Assembly (NCBI GenBank): GCA_022410635.1
Contig: JAJVDF010000340.1
Location: 1,250,496-1,314,495 of the forward strand
From: Tretioscincus oriximinensis
Lineage: Eukaryota > Chordata > Lepidosauria > Squamata > Gymnophthalmidae
DNA: 64,000 nt
Direction: 5' to 3'
A program made the position numbers and the translations under genes. The notes under the pieces were generated by a model, which saw only the letters and a program-made list of their open reading frames with translations, did not search any database and had not been told where the DNA came from. Positions 59,401 to 64,000 of this stretch are shown piece by piece (position 1 is the first letter of the stretch; every line of letters begins with the position of its first letter).

Positions 59401-62400
59401 CTTTCATAAGCACCTTCTTCAGATTTCATAGACATGTAACTTTTTTTTTAATAGTTTTTTTATTAAATTTTTAAAGACATAAAGAAAAATAACATAGACA
59501 CACATATATACAGTTACATTTATAACAAAAAAGTATACCCCCTCCCACCCTCCCCCCTGTGAGGAGAAAATAATATAGTCTAAATCTCAGTTAGATGAAC
59601 AGTCTTTGGTCCAAGAGCATCTGGATAGTGTTGTGTAGAATATTAGTATCGTTATTCTCAACACCATATTGGATTATCTTTTGCCACCTTGTTTCCCATC
59701 CAAGTTTCGGTATTATTCCTATTAATCTTAACCTCTTTTCTCTTATAGCCTCAAAGAGTAAAAATTCACCCAGGTATTCCTGCCATAATTGTATGGTCCA
59801 GTTATCCTTTGCCTTCCAACCCCTTGCTACCACTATCTGGGCTGCCCATATTACCTGTTCTACTATAAATTGGTCCTGTTTTGGTATCAGCAGTTGGGTG
59901 GTATTGCATGTTGGGATATATTCTAATGGAGGTGGATCTGTTAGCATACTGTAAGCTTTCCTTGTGTGGACCATATTTATTTGCTCAGGCTACAGGTGGA
60001 AAGAGTTTTACTCACTGTGGAGGCCAGATTTATTATTGCTCAGTATATTTCAGGTAAAATAGGGAATAAAACACAAGCAGCTTTTCTTCTCTTACTTTTG
60101 TTGGGTGGTCAGTATCTGTCCTCCAGCTGACGGTCAGCGTCTGTCCTCCGGTTCATGGGGAGTTATTGCTGCCTGTATCTCCTGTGCTTTGAGTTGAAGA
60201 AAATGCTTAAAATGCTGAATTTGAAACCATGTACCTTTCCGCAATAAAAAGCAAGCCTCTGCCTGTTAAAAAGGATCAGCAAAAGATATAAAAATCGAGT
60301 AAAAGATTAAAAACATGTGGGAGCTGCAAGTCTAGCTACATGCTGCCTCCTCGCCATGCCCAGCCGAGTCCTAACAAGTGTCTGAAGATATAGACTTGTC
60401 TGCAAAAGCTCAGGCTTCCTATCTTCCTCTTGTTAGACTTCAAAGTCCTAAAAGCCCCCTTTCTGGACTTCATTTTATTGTATGAAATCACCTTGGGTTT
60501 TCTAAGAAAGGATTGAAATGGTTGCTTTTGAGACACAGTTCATTGTTTATTTTTGTATATTGTTCAATATGATAACTTTAATAAAATAAAGTGTATGGAC
60601 TGGTCAAGTATCGAAGTCAGACAGAAAGGTCTGAAAAAGCAGCAGCAGCAGTGGAATATATCCCCATATTTCAGTTGGTCAGCAGATAGCTGAATGGAGA
60701 CGATTTCTTAGTATACTAAATGTTTTAAAATACAGTACCAGTTAGCACTCCAGCCTCTTGGGGGCGGGGGGGGGGGCGATCTTGGACAATTTTCTGATTC
60801 TCAGCCAGCATCATTTTACGTGGCAATACTCTGACAACTTTACACATCCAATAGCACATAAAGATTTGTCAAAAATCGTATTGATCCTCAATTTCAGAGA
60901 AATGGCCGTGTTAGTTTCGCAGAAAGTCCAGCAAAGGAGCTAGCAGCACTTTGAGACTAACTTGAGAAAAGTGGGTGGCATAAGCTTTCGTAGACAGGTC
61001 TACTTCTTCAGATGCTGAGGGACTAATGTCAGGGTCAGGTATTTATAGGAAATTGTGTATGGGCATTTTTCCCTCCATGTCCTGTGTTCTTTGTGTGAGG
61101 AGTTGTTTGAGGTTGGGTGGTTGTTTGTAAGTCAGCAAAGGTTTACCACCAAGTGCTCTTGAAAGAGCAGCGTTCTTATCTATAAAATAGGTTGAAATTC
61201 ATTTATTATGTGTTTGAGGGGCCCCAATTGTGAGCTGTATGTGAGCATCTGAAGAAGTAGGCATGTCTACGAAAGCTTATGCCATCCACTTTTCTCAAGT
61301 TACAGTGGTACCTCGGTTCTCGAACACAATTCGTTCCGGGAGGACGGTCGAGAACCAATTTGTTCGAGAACCGAAGCAAGGCGCGCCTGGCCGAAAAAAC
61401 GCACTCTGATGACGTCCGCAAGGCGCGCCTGGCCGAAAAAACGCCGAAGGAAGTTCGAGTTCCAAATCGGTGTTCGGATTCCAGGACAAAAGTTTCTGGA
61501 ATCTGCCGGTCGAGCACCGATTTGGTCGACATTCAAGGCGTTCGAGAACCGAGGTACCACTGTAGTCTCAAAGTGCTGCTAGCTCCTTTGCTGTATTGAT
61601 GTTGATACCTTATGACTACACCTGTTTGCATTTCTGTTACTTTTCATACATAGCTTGCTGTAGAAAATCTGTCCCTATATACTCCACTCTAAGCACCTGA
61701 TGAAGAAGACTTAGTCTATGAAATCTCATGTTGCCAACCTTTCCCCCACTGTTATCAGTCTCCACAGCGCTACCTGTTAGAAATACTGATCCAGATGAAC
61801 ATGAATCTTTCTTCTAGGTTATAAATCTCTGTTTCTGCCTTTCCTAGAGGAGTTTAGTTATTCCCTATTAGGCCGCAAATATTAAGTTCATTCTGTAACT
61901 TACATAGCGTTACTACCATGTTCCCTCGCACATTTTGTATGTGCAGGAGATGACAGCAGAAGAGAGGAAGAAAATCACAGATCTGAAGAATTGCGACTTC
62001 AGGGAAATGCATGAATATTTTGTGGAAAAGCAGGAAGCTCGGAAAGCTTTGTCCAAAGAGGAGAAACAGGTTCAAATCACATTGCTGTTTGGGTTTTCTT
62101 TTACCCCTGACACGTTGAAATCCTAGATGGCCATTTATTCAGAGGCGGAATCACGTTCTATAAGGTTACGTAGACTGACCAGATTTTCTGAGGCCCAAAC
62201 TGGGGTAATTAATATTTATGCCAATTTGCATATTCATAAATATGCAAATTACCCAACAACATGCATTTCCGTCTGAAATCCCCCCCCCTAGAAATCTATG
62301 AAGCATGTGAGATTTTTTTGAAGTGTGCGAGAATTTTTAAACTCTTTGAGAATTTTTGGAGTGCTTCAGAATTTATTTATTTTTTTTACAGAGGGGAGGG

Positions 62401-62996
62401 TGCCTTCAGGAGCTGGCCCCAGTTGCTAGAGACCCCTAGTGGTGGCNCAGTGCATTGTTTTTTNAAAAAAAATCATTTTTTTTAACTGTGAAAATTGTTN
62501 GAACTGCATGAGAATTTTTTTTTTCTGAGTGGAAGGTGCCTTCAGGAGCTGGCCCCAGTTGCCAGAACCGCCTAGTGGTGATGCAGTGATTTAATTTTTT
62601 TTTAAAGTGTGTGAGAAATTTTTGAAGTGTGTGAGAATTTTTATTTTTTACTGAGAAGAAGGTGCCTTCAGGAGCTGCCCCCAGTTGCCAGAGCCCCCTG
62701 GTGGTGGAGCAGTTAAACTCTCCGAGTAATCAGGGCTGTCATTTGTCTTTACTCCTTTTTTGATTATTTAATCAAGTAGAATTATTGTTTTGGCTTTTCT
62801 GAAACCAGAAACTGAAAGAAGACGCAGAAAAAATCCAAGAGAAATACGGCTACTGCAAAATTGACGGCCACCGAGAGAAGATTGGCAACTTCCGGGTTGA
62901 ACCCCCGGGGCTTTTCCGTGGCCGTGGGGATCACCCTAAGATGGGCAAGCTGAAGAAGCGAATCATGCCTGAAGATGTCATCATCAACTGCAGCAA
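26002..62996 (+). CDS. TOP1MT: TOP1MT gene, 5' part, with a long TOP1-like N-terminal region (continues off the right edge)
   Basis: This is a type IB DNA topoisomerase, which relaxes supercoils through a transient 3'-phosphotyrosine. Eleven exons join in one frame: 26002-26117, 28068-28167, 28987-29057, 36063-36156, 49670-49728, 49935-50004, 51888-52411, 56418-56533, 59103-59224, 61947-62069, 62809-62996, giving about 511 residues so far. The core matches TOP1MT rather than TOP1 at diagnostic sites: [36 protein letters not shown]. The catalytic Arg/Lys/His/Tyr residues lie downstream of the window. The N-terminal 329 residues are unlike mammalian TOP1MT and resemble the basic, disordered domain of nuclear TOP1. 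Head-to-head RHPN1 supports the orthology. The core is certain; the N-terminal exon chain rests on consistent splice phases and composition. Confidence 0.9.
27020..27553 (+). mobile_element. CR1 LINE, decayed 3' part
   Basis: Diverged polymerase C-terminus (gagtcctgtgttcagttatg, aaggatggtgagtggtctgg, gcctacaaatatctgaaggg), then the 3' end gaccctggaggtgcctccca with ttctatgac. Confidence 0.85.
27555..27842 (+). repeat. SINE 3' end with expanded pyrimidine tail
   Basis: gtgagaaaagggagggggta and taaaaacccagcttttct are the SINE 3' end. A 240-base (ttcctcctc)n tract follows. Confidence 0.8.
28068..28167 (+). CDS. TOP1MT: TOP1MT exon 3 (lysine-rich linker)
   Basis: The acceptor is tgttcttttttaaaag and the donor GAGCAG|gtgggt; 100 bases (phase 2 in, 0 out). 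It encodes [20 protein letters not shown] then [13 protein letters not shown], a basic, low-complexity peptide. HKK after the joined Ser recalls the SHKHK start of the TOP1 N-terminal domain. Both neighbouring phases fit. Confidence 0.65.
28440..28895 (+). repeat. Local three-copy repeat, copy 2
   Basis: It runs from gagtgccagacataaacaat to aaggtggctgggggacccatc and contains tgcatttctgcctgcttttc and agggcctgctgggaagtgtag as in the other copies. It ends about 90 bases before TOP1MT exon 4. Confidence 0.7.
28987..29057 (+). CDS. TOP1MT: TOP1MT exon 4 (lysine-rich linker)
   Basis: The acceptor tgctgcctttcag and donor TTCCAG|gtgatt enclose 71 bases (phase 0 in, 2 out). The peptide is [20 protein letters not shown] then IS; its first codon holds an unresolved n (28988). 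The split codon AG takes C from the next exon to give Ser. It lies about 100 bases after the end of the second copy of the local three-copy repeat. Confidence 0.6.
29109..29325 (+). mobile_element. CR1-like LINE 3' tail
   Basis: gcaaggatgtctggatgttg, ggatggagcaacaggcagg, then gctggactcgatgggctgtg and three ttcttatg units. Confidence 0.88.
29770..29957. mobile_element. hAT-type MITE with 8-bp target duplication
   Basis: Ends CAGGGGTGGGCAA and TTGCCCAGGTCTG are imperfect inverted repeats of the hAT type. Both sides carry the 8-base direct repeat CCTTAGAG (29762-29769 and 29958-29965), diagnostic of hAT insertion. The interior has ggggccacatgagaaattgg and ccgcatgtggccctcgggcc. Confidence 0.88.
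30868..31940 (-). mobile_element. CR1-like LINE, about 1.1 kb with polymerase
   Basis: Minus frames read [56 protein letters not shown], then [20 protein letters not shown] and a [13 protein letters not shown] end, in two frames. The 3' end is at 30868. Confidence 0.93.
31995..32277 (+). mobile_element. SINE (ggtggctcagaggttaag family)
   Basis: The tRNA-like head ggtggctcagaggttaagaa with box B-like gttcgagacc, then gtcagcctttgagcaaaaaa and 3' gagaaaaacagggtataaaa and a pyrimidine tail. A second copy is at 58755. Confidence 0.75.
32288..33275 (-). mobile_element. CR1-like LINE fragment
   Basis: Minus frames include [37 protein letters not shown] and [24 protein letters not shown] segments. 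The 3' end is at about 32290. Confidence 0.9.
33280..33955 (-). mobile_element. CR1-like LINE fragment
   Basis: The minus frame 33943-33485 reads [72 protein letters not shown]. It was placed inside or next to the previous copy, which resumes at 33955. Confidence 0.93.
33960..34850. other. Non-coding stretch in a TOP1MT intron
   Basis: A CT-rich run at 33990-34065, then unique-looking DNA. A 76-codon minus frame at 34203-34433 has no splice or family support. Confidence 0.45.
34855..35142 (-). mobile_element. CR1-like LINE 3' fragment
   Basis: Reversed tail ccacccagtggcccaccatt with gggcatctcaagcagaagga and caccacctcttctggaagtg. Confidence 0.75.
35143..35960 (+). repeat. Local three-copy repeat, copy 3, split by a SINE
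   Basis: It starts at gtgccagatgcaaacagtaa, is interrupted by a minus-strand SINE (about 35173-35566), and continues to aaggtggctggggtaccagtc. It shares gtttctgcctgcttttcaatg and gggccttctgggaattgtag with copies 1 and 2. It ends about 105 bases before TOP1MT exon 5. Confidence 0.7.
35173..35566 (-). mobile_element. CTT-tailed SINE inserted in the local repeat
   Basis: The (gaa/gag)n tail is at 35173-35287, then the reversed body gaacttggttcttatacccc to ccatctcccaggcgagagac. It splits copy 3 of the three-copy repeat. Confidence 0.9.
36063..36156 (+). CDS. TOP1MT: TOP1MT exon 5 (lysine-rich linker)
   Basis: The acceptor ttgttttgtccacag and a strong donor CAG|gtaggt bound 94 bases (phase 2 in, 0 out). 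It encodes [18 protein letters not shown], one ambiguous residue at 36120, then [12 protein letters not shown]. Only this frame is open, and it is the frame required by the previous exon. SREKPSKQK resembles SKEKPVQE in the preceding exon, a hint of internal duplication. Confidence 0.7.
36440..36640 (+). mobile_element. CR1 LINE piece, part 1 of an interrupted copy
   Basis: ggtcaggcttcatctcgagtcc and atgaggaatggttaaaagat encode [24 protein letters not shown] polymerase. It continues at 37130 after SINE insertions. Confidence 0.8.
36640..37120 (-). repeat. SINE fragments and (ACT)n
   Basis: Reversed SINE at 36640-36795, (act)n at 36825-36893, then a second SINE type at 36905-37120 ending aaccactgcacca. 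Confidence 0.7.
37130..37345 (+). mobile_element. CR1 LINE piece, part 2
   Basis: gtgatgtatctgaagggctg, then the [15 protein letters not shown] end to gtggaagtctccaagcag. It is interrupted at 37345 and resumes at 38302 (aagcagaggttggacagcca). Confidence 0.85.
37346..38301 (+). mobile_element. CR1-like LINE inserted in an older CR1
   Basis: Polymerase segments [20 protein letters not shown] and [20 protein letters not shown], then acttcctgaagaggtagtgg and a 3' end tggctcttctt. AAGCAG is on both sides (37340-37345 and 38302-38307). Several n bases lie at 37880-37889. Confidence 0.9.
38302..38405 (+). mobile_element. CR1 LINE piece, part 3 (3' end)
   Basis: gcagaggttggacagccatc, gttttagtgaatcgt, and the end caactcgatgattctaag. 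Confidence 0.85.
38488..38735 (-). mobile_element. CR1-like LINE 3' tail
   Basis: acataagaacataggaagag through ggcccactagatgcacctgg to ccttggtgtccataaacgtg, minus strand. Confidence 0.85.
39326..39539. mobile_element. Mariner-like MITE, copy 2 (best preserved)
   Basis: Termini CAGGGTGCTTCAAAAAAATG and its inverse (ttttttcgaagcaccctg) are flanked by TA at 39324-39325 and 39540-39541. Almost the whole element is a hairpin: tagaaaatttatttactgtt is mirrored by aacagtaaataaattttcta. Confidence 0.88.
39640..39800 (+). mobile_element. CR1-like polymerase fragment
   Basis: It encodes [20 protein letters not shown] then [13 protein letters not shown], matching the [16 protein letters not shown] segment at 44540. 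Confidence 0.75.
40240..43150 (-). mobile_element. L1-like LINE, 5'-truncated ORF2, poly(A) end at left
   Basis: The minus strand carries reverse-transcriptase motifs [46 protein letters not shown] and LYADDALI (292-residue frame 42614-41736), then a 437-residue frame with [20 protein letters not shown], the C-terminal Cys-His motif of L1 ORF2. The frames are separated by a stop/shift at about 41730. An upstream piece ([20 protein letters not shown]) is at 42974-42759. The A-rich 3' end is at about 40240-40325. No endonuclease is visible. Confidence 0.93.
43605..43700. repeat. Dispersed GTAGACTATGGCAG repeat
   Basis: agccttattctggcctacatct, then catttgcatgctagtgtgga and ctatggcagccccg. Confidence 0.5.
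43785..43940. repeat. GGAAGTGATGTCA repeat
   Basis: gtgatgtcacttttgcccct through gatgtcacttccagtcccgc, related to 17520-17660. Confidence 0.4.
44520..45545 (+). mobile_element. CR1-like LINE fragment
   Basis: Frames include [39 protein letters not shown] and [20 protein letters not shown] segments, then gaatgctggactcgatgggc and three ttcttatg repeats at 45525-45545. Confidence 0.92.
45546..45660 (+). mobile_element. CR1-like LINE 3' tail, second copy
   Basis: gatgcccaggggcaattggtg then ggctctggcctgattcagca directly after the previous tail. Confidence 0.7.
45661..47430. other. Non-coding stretch in the TOP1MT giant intron
   Basis: No open frame of note, no recognisable repeat apart from short A/T-rich segments, and no splice-bounded exon found. 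Confidence 0.5.
47690..48165 (-). mobile_element. CR1-like LINE 3' fragment
   Basis: Reversed polymerase end and tail: gctaccaccacctcttctgg, gtgttgtgtgatagagaaaa, tttaatcagatggcctctt. Confidence 0.82.
48965..49260 (-). mobile_element. L2-like LINE 3' tail with (TTTA)n
   Basis: (ttta)n at 48973-49004 then ccccgccctatatccaaagg, as at 2760 and 11805. The upstream 48880-48960 (ccaaatcatggaatagtctc) is a decayed piece of the same class, plus strand. Confidence 0.6.
49670..49728 (+). CDS. TOP1MT: TOP1MT exon 6 (linker)
   Basis: A strong acceptor (ttcttctctcttccag) and donor CTGAG|gtaaaa bound a 59-base exon encoding [19 protein letters not shown] plus AG (phase 0 in, 2 out). The next exon begins with A, giving Arg. 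It is less basic than its neighbours. It follows a 13.5 kb intron, in which further small exons with compatible phases could have been missed. Confidence 0.6.
49935..50004 (+). CDS. TOP1MT: TOP1MT exon 7 (linker)
   Basis: The acceptor gtttgcatttag and a consensus donor GACA|gtaagt bound 70 bases encoding [20 protein letters not shown] then KKT (phase 2 in, 0 out). Only this frame lacks a stop; the alternative hits TAG after eight codons. The next exon continues in phase 0. Confidence 0.7.
50122..50545 (+). mobile_element. SINE with a long (TTCTGA/TTC)n tail
   Basis: Head caaatggctcagtcgctaag and box B-like gtttcaaagccc, 3' gagcgggatataaaaac, and a 160-base pyrimidine-rich tail at 50386-50545. 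Confidence 0.8.
51205..51360. repeat. Inverted-repeat element
   Basis: acaagaaatgaagaacgaat at about 51219 is inverted at about 51330 (gttcttcatttcttgtaaa), and catgacttttttttt is mirrored by aaaaagtcata. It resembles a small MITE. Confidence 0.5.
51372..51720 (-). mobile_element. CR1 LINE 3' fragment
   Basis: agggacctccagggtcatgg, aatgcaggattcactaaaca, then tttgtagacagctaccaggt, minus strand. It lies 170 bases before TOP1MT exon 8. Confidence 0.88.
51888..52411 (+). CDS. TOP1MT: TOP1MT exon 8 (large basic, NLS-like exon ending in KWKW)
   Basis: A 524-base exon follows acceptor ttctcttcttgacag and ends at AAATG|gtgagt (phase 2). Its 174 residues start [11 protein letters not shown], an acidic SUMO-consensus motif like the IKDEP motif of the TOP1 N-terminal domain. 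Ser/Glu-rich sequence follows, then dense basic clusters such as [34 protein letters not shown] and IKAKRRKG, typical of nuclear localisation signals. The last residues EVDKWK plus split Trp join WEEEK of the next exon, reproducing KWKWWEEE of nuclear TOP1. Mammalian TOP1MT has no counterpart to this exon. The open frame, splice sites and junction motif are seen directly; nuclear function is inferred. Confidence 0.88.
52550..53010. mobile_element. Two CR1-like tails in opposite orientation
   Basis: The minus copy runs to about 52850 (agaccatagcccatttagac). From 52860 a plus copy (tgcccaggtggaattgatgg, catccagcaggggtcttctt) follows. Confidence 0.65.
53020..53130. repeat. Dispersed GTAGACTATGGCAG repeat
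   Basis: ccagtgtataatatggcagg and ctgccatagtctacactaac are inverted to each other. A further partial copy is at 53730-53770. Confidence 0.5.
53180..53395. repeat. Palindromic repeat (GAAAGCTTATGCC family)
   Basis: The ~90-base arms (tccagcaaaggagctagcgg and gctagctcctttgctgga) meet at cagatgcagcatctg at about 53269, giving a near-perfect hairpin, then ctgctagactaacacggct. Confidence 0.85.
53417..53722 (-). mobile_element. CTT-tailed SINE
   Basis: (gaa)5 then gaacttggttcttataccct, body, and head ending cgagagacgaattcctaagc and actgtgctatcc. Confidence 0.9.
53930..54375 (-). mobile_element. CR1-like LINE 3' fragment
   Basis: ccagagcccatccagtccag, gctaccgctacctcttctgg, tctgaccatcagtttcaagg, minus strand. 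Confidence 0.82.
54380..55370. other. Non-coding stretch in a TOP1MT intron
   Basis: Unique-looking sequence without a supported exon. It ends in (ttta)n at 55320. Confidence 0.45.
55370..55651. mobile_element. Mariner-like MITE, copy 3, with (TA)n(GATA)n
   Basis: A partial end (ccatttttttgaagcaccctg) lies before (ta)n and (gata)n at 55403-55440. The body cactttgaacttccatagaa to ttttttgaagcacccg follows. The left terminus is replaced by the microsatellite. Confidence 0.75.
55655..56110 (+). mobile_element. CR1-like LINE polymerase fragment
   Basis: The plus frame reads [20 protein letters not shown] then [20 protein letters not shown], the same segment as in the 31531-31887 copy. Confidence 0.88.
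56418..56533 (+). CDS. TOP1MT: TOP1MT exon 9 (first exon of the conserved core)
   Basis: The acceptor tatcccaag precedes G plus [20 protein letters not shown] and [18 protein letters not shown], ending G|gtaggt (116 bases, phase 2 in, 1 out). This is the first of the conserved run of core exons shared by vertebrate TOP1 and TOP1MT. EDGVKW and GPYFAPPYE are TOP1MT-type; TOP1 has EGIKW and GPVFAPPYE. The exon begins core subdomain I. Confidence 0.97.
57330..57510 (-). mobile_element. CR1-like 3' tail
   Basis: agcatgagaggagtcttgct, gattgggccacagg, cacagtgacccatcaattat; decayed. Confidence 0.55.
57565..57795 (-). mobile_element. SINE (second type)
   Basis: ccaaaacagacaccctgtga, gaggtggaattaggcc-like and actaccca.agcac, matching 1718-1945 and 36905-37120. 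Confidence 0.6.
57923..58233 (+). mobile_element. tRNA-derived SINE (CTT-tailed family)
   Basis: Full-length copy with head ggcgcgatagctcagttgc, body, gagaaaagcagggtataaga and (ttc)5. Confidence 0.9.
58625..58745. repeat. Palindromic repeat family, short copy
   Basis: ttttgtaaacacatctactt with ttagatgcttcttcag and gaaggcttatgccgcc; a diverged copy of the 53180 repeat. Confidence 0.45.
58755..59012 (+). mobile_element. SINE (ggtggctcagaggttaag family)
   Basis: Head agtggtgcagaggttaagaa, then gttcgaaagcaagtaattgc and 3' gagaaaagccaggtataaaa. It ends about 90 bases before TOP1MT exon 10. Confidence 0.7.
59103..59224 (+). CDS. TOP1MT: TOP1MT exon 10 (core subdomain I/II)
   Basis: The acceptor tctttttaccag and donor AGAAAG|gtatat bound 122 bases (phase 1 in, 0 out). 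They encode GC plus [20 protein letters not shown] then [36 protein letters not shown] and NFF.DWRK are invariant family segments, and the N in FFNDW is the TOP1MT form. Confidence 0.98.
59440..59990 (-). mobile_element. L1-like LINE, 3' end
   Basis: The minus frame 59974-59591 includes [20 protein letters not shown] then [15 protein letters not shown], homologous to [20 protein letters not shown] in the 40240-43150 element. The A/T-rich 3' end is at about 59445. Confidence 0.85.
60891..61600. repeat. Palindromic repeat family with separated arms and a nested MITE
   Basis: The left arm is at 60891-61018 (gtccagcaaaggagctagca), the right arm at 61243-61600 (gcatctgaagaagtaggcat ... gctagctcctttgctg). 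About 220 unrelated bases lie between. The MITE at 61303-61562 interrupts the right arm. Confidence 0.75.
61303..61562. mobile_element. Pogo/Tigger-type MITE (260 bp) with TA target duplication
   Basis: Inverted ends CAGTGGTACCTCGGTTCTCG match at both termini and continue for at least 23 bases. TA flanks both sides. Other copies of the host repeat read caagTTAgtctcaaag at this point, so the empty site is known. Inside, aaggcgcgcctggccgaaaa occurs twice. Short frames over it are not genes. Confidence 0.93.
61947..62069 (+). CDS. TOP1MT: TOP1MT exon 11 (core)
   Basis: The acceptor ttgtatgtgcag and donor AAACAG|gttcaa bound a 123-base, phase 0-0 exon. It encodes [20 protein letters not shown] then [29 protein letters not shown] and ARK.LSKEEK are shared with both paralogues; HEYFV.K is nearer to TOP1MT. 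Confidence 0.97.
62168..62720. mobile_element. CTGACCAG-type element with three degenerate tandem units
   Basis: The left end gactgaccagattttctgag matches 11421. The units gtgccttcaggagctggccc ... agtggtg.cagtg recur at about 62400, 62530 and 62660 with spacing of about 130 bases. Confidence 0.6.
62809..62996 (+). CDS. TOP1MT: TOP1MT exon 12 (core, DNA-contacting FRGRG segment)
   Basis: The acceptor tctgaaaccag opens an exon of 62 full codons plus AA, ending at INCSAA-type junction GCAA|gtgggt (188 bases). It encodes [40 protein letters not shown] and [30 protein letters not shown] is the DNA-contacting segment where, in human TOP1, substitutions at F361, G363 and R364 give camptothecin resistance; all three are unchanged here. 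GRGD rather than GRGN is the TOP1MT form. The following exon (Lys then DAK/DSK...) is beyond 63000 and not seen in the window. Confidence 0.97.
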
Positions 62997-63261
62997 GTGG
63001 GTATTATAGCTTGTAAATCTGCACCTATGAACCTGCGAAATGTAAGTGTGGAAATACTTGTGCGTTGTGCTTGTGCATTGGTTCATTGGCTGATTCTCAG
63101 GCTATGTGCATAAGGAAGGGGAACCGAGGAAAATCTATAATCTAAAAGCGATGGCAGATTTTGCTGTGAGAAAGAGGTGGGGAGCTTGAGGGGATGATTA
63201 GCCATCCAATCAGAGATGGCCATTAGGCAATTAGAAATTCAGGTTTGGACTGCAGGAGAGA

Positions 63262-63700
63262 GAACATAGAACACAGGAGGAGCCTCCCAGAATCTGGCCA
63301 AAGCCCATCTGTCTCATGCAGTGGCCCACCAATTGCACCTGGACAGTCTGAAACAGAAGAAGGCAAAATCTTCACCTGTTCTCAACTTCTTGCAAATGGT
63401 ACTTCAGGAGTATTGCCTGTTGCTGCATCTCAGAGGTGTAAAAATACTTTCCTTTGTCTGTCCTCACTCTTCTGCCCGTCAGTTTCAAGGAATGTCCCCT
63501 AGTCCTAGTGTTGTGTGATAGAGAATTTTTTTTCTCTATTCACCTTATCCACTCCCTGCATTATTTTATACACTTCAATCAGATCACCTCTCAATTGTCA
63601 TCTGAAGAGGCCCAGACGTTGCAGCCTGATTTCAAAAGAAGGTGCTCCAGCCCCTTGATCATTCTTGATCAGGTGGAGAGGTAGATCTATATATCATCGG
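63262..63700 (-). mobile_element. CR1-like LINE 3' fragment
   Basis: tggcccaccaattgcacctg, gtgttgtgtgatagagaatt, cagatcacctctcaattgtc, gcagcctgatttcaaaagaa; minus strand, in the intron after TOP1MT exon 12. Confidence 0.85.
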
Positions 63701-64000
63701 CATACAGATGATACAAATGAATTGATGAGGTAGTCAAGGGAGGAGGGAAAAGGGAGGGGACCCGAAACTGAACCCTGTGAGACACCAGAGAGAGAGACAG
63801 AGATGAGGAAAGATGGTCATGTGGAGGCACCTTAAATGTGTGGCTGAATAGATAAGATGAGAACAGTAGAAAGAACCGTACCTGTATATAATAAAGATAC
63901 TTTCTCTGGTCAGAAGAATCTTCTCTCTTGTATCATGTGAACCATATTTGGCAAGGGAAAAAAAGAATAATTTCATATGGTCACTTAAAATAAGCGGCAA

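Noticed and set aside
1..64000. CRISPR arrays, operons or prokaryotic systems
   Set aside because: The sequence is vertebrate; the regular repeats are microsatellites and transposons.

Overview
The window is vertebrate nuclear DNA, most likely from a squamate reptile. It has multi-exon genes with GT-AG introns of 0.2 to 13.5 kb. It is packed with CR1-type LINE fragments, tRNA-derived SINEs with (CTT)n tails, an L1-like LINE, a BovB-like fragment, and small mariner-, pogo- and hAT-type elements. Squamate is an inference from this repeat mix, not a proof. Scattered single n bases and one 575-base n run (24019-24593) show draft assembly quality.

Two genes can be read. On the minus strand, 21719 down to 1258, lie the first six coding exons of RHPN1 (rhophilin-1). 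They encode the N-terminal segment, the HR1 Rho-binding domain and the start of the BRO1 domain, and every splice phase agrees. On the plus strand, from 26002 (ATG at 26050) to 62996, lie eleven exons of the TOP1MT orthologue (type IB topoisomerase, mitochondrial paralogue in mammals). The gene runs off the right edge before the catalytic residues. The genes are head to head across a CpG-rich promoter region at about 22.2-22.8 kb with a perfect CRE palindrome. This matches the RHPN1/TOP1MT neighbourhood on human 8q24.3.

The main discovery is the 5' half of TOP1MT. In mammals a short mitochondrial-targeting exon precedes the conserved core. Here seven exons in continuous frame encode about 329 residues of lysine-rich, low-complexity sequence ending in a KWKW motif directly before the core. 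This is the layout of nuclear TOP1: an acidic start, an SHKK-like segment, a VKEEP motif resembling TOP1's IKDEP, basic clusters, then KWKW. No mitochondrial presequence is visible at the ATG. The protein may therefore be nuclear or dually targeted, or an unseen alternative first exon may supply the presequence.

A second anomaly is at 24614-24689. It is the next RHPN1 exon (exon 7), with acceptor and correct phase, but on the plus strand, next to the n run, cut off by repeat DNA and about 23 kb from where it belongs. This suggests misassembly or a rearrangement.

Layout: 1-9.6 kb, RHPN1 exons 6 to 2 with repeats; 9.6-21.6 kb, RHPN1 intron 1, almost all repeats; 21.6-22.8 kb, bidirectional promoter; 22.8-26 kb, TOP1MT 5' intron with the gap and orphan exon; 26-36.2 kb, TOP1MT exons 2-5, including a three-copy local repeat; 36.2-49.7 kb, a giant intron with nested LINEs and the L1-like element; 49.7-63 kb, TOP1MT exons 6-12; 63-64 kb, intron with a CR1 fragment.
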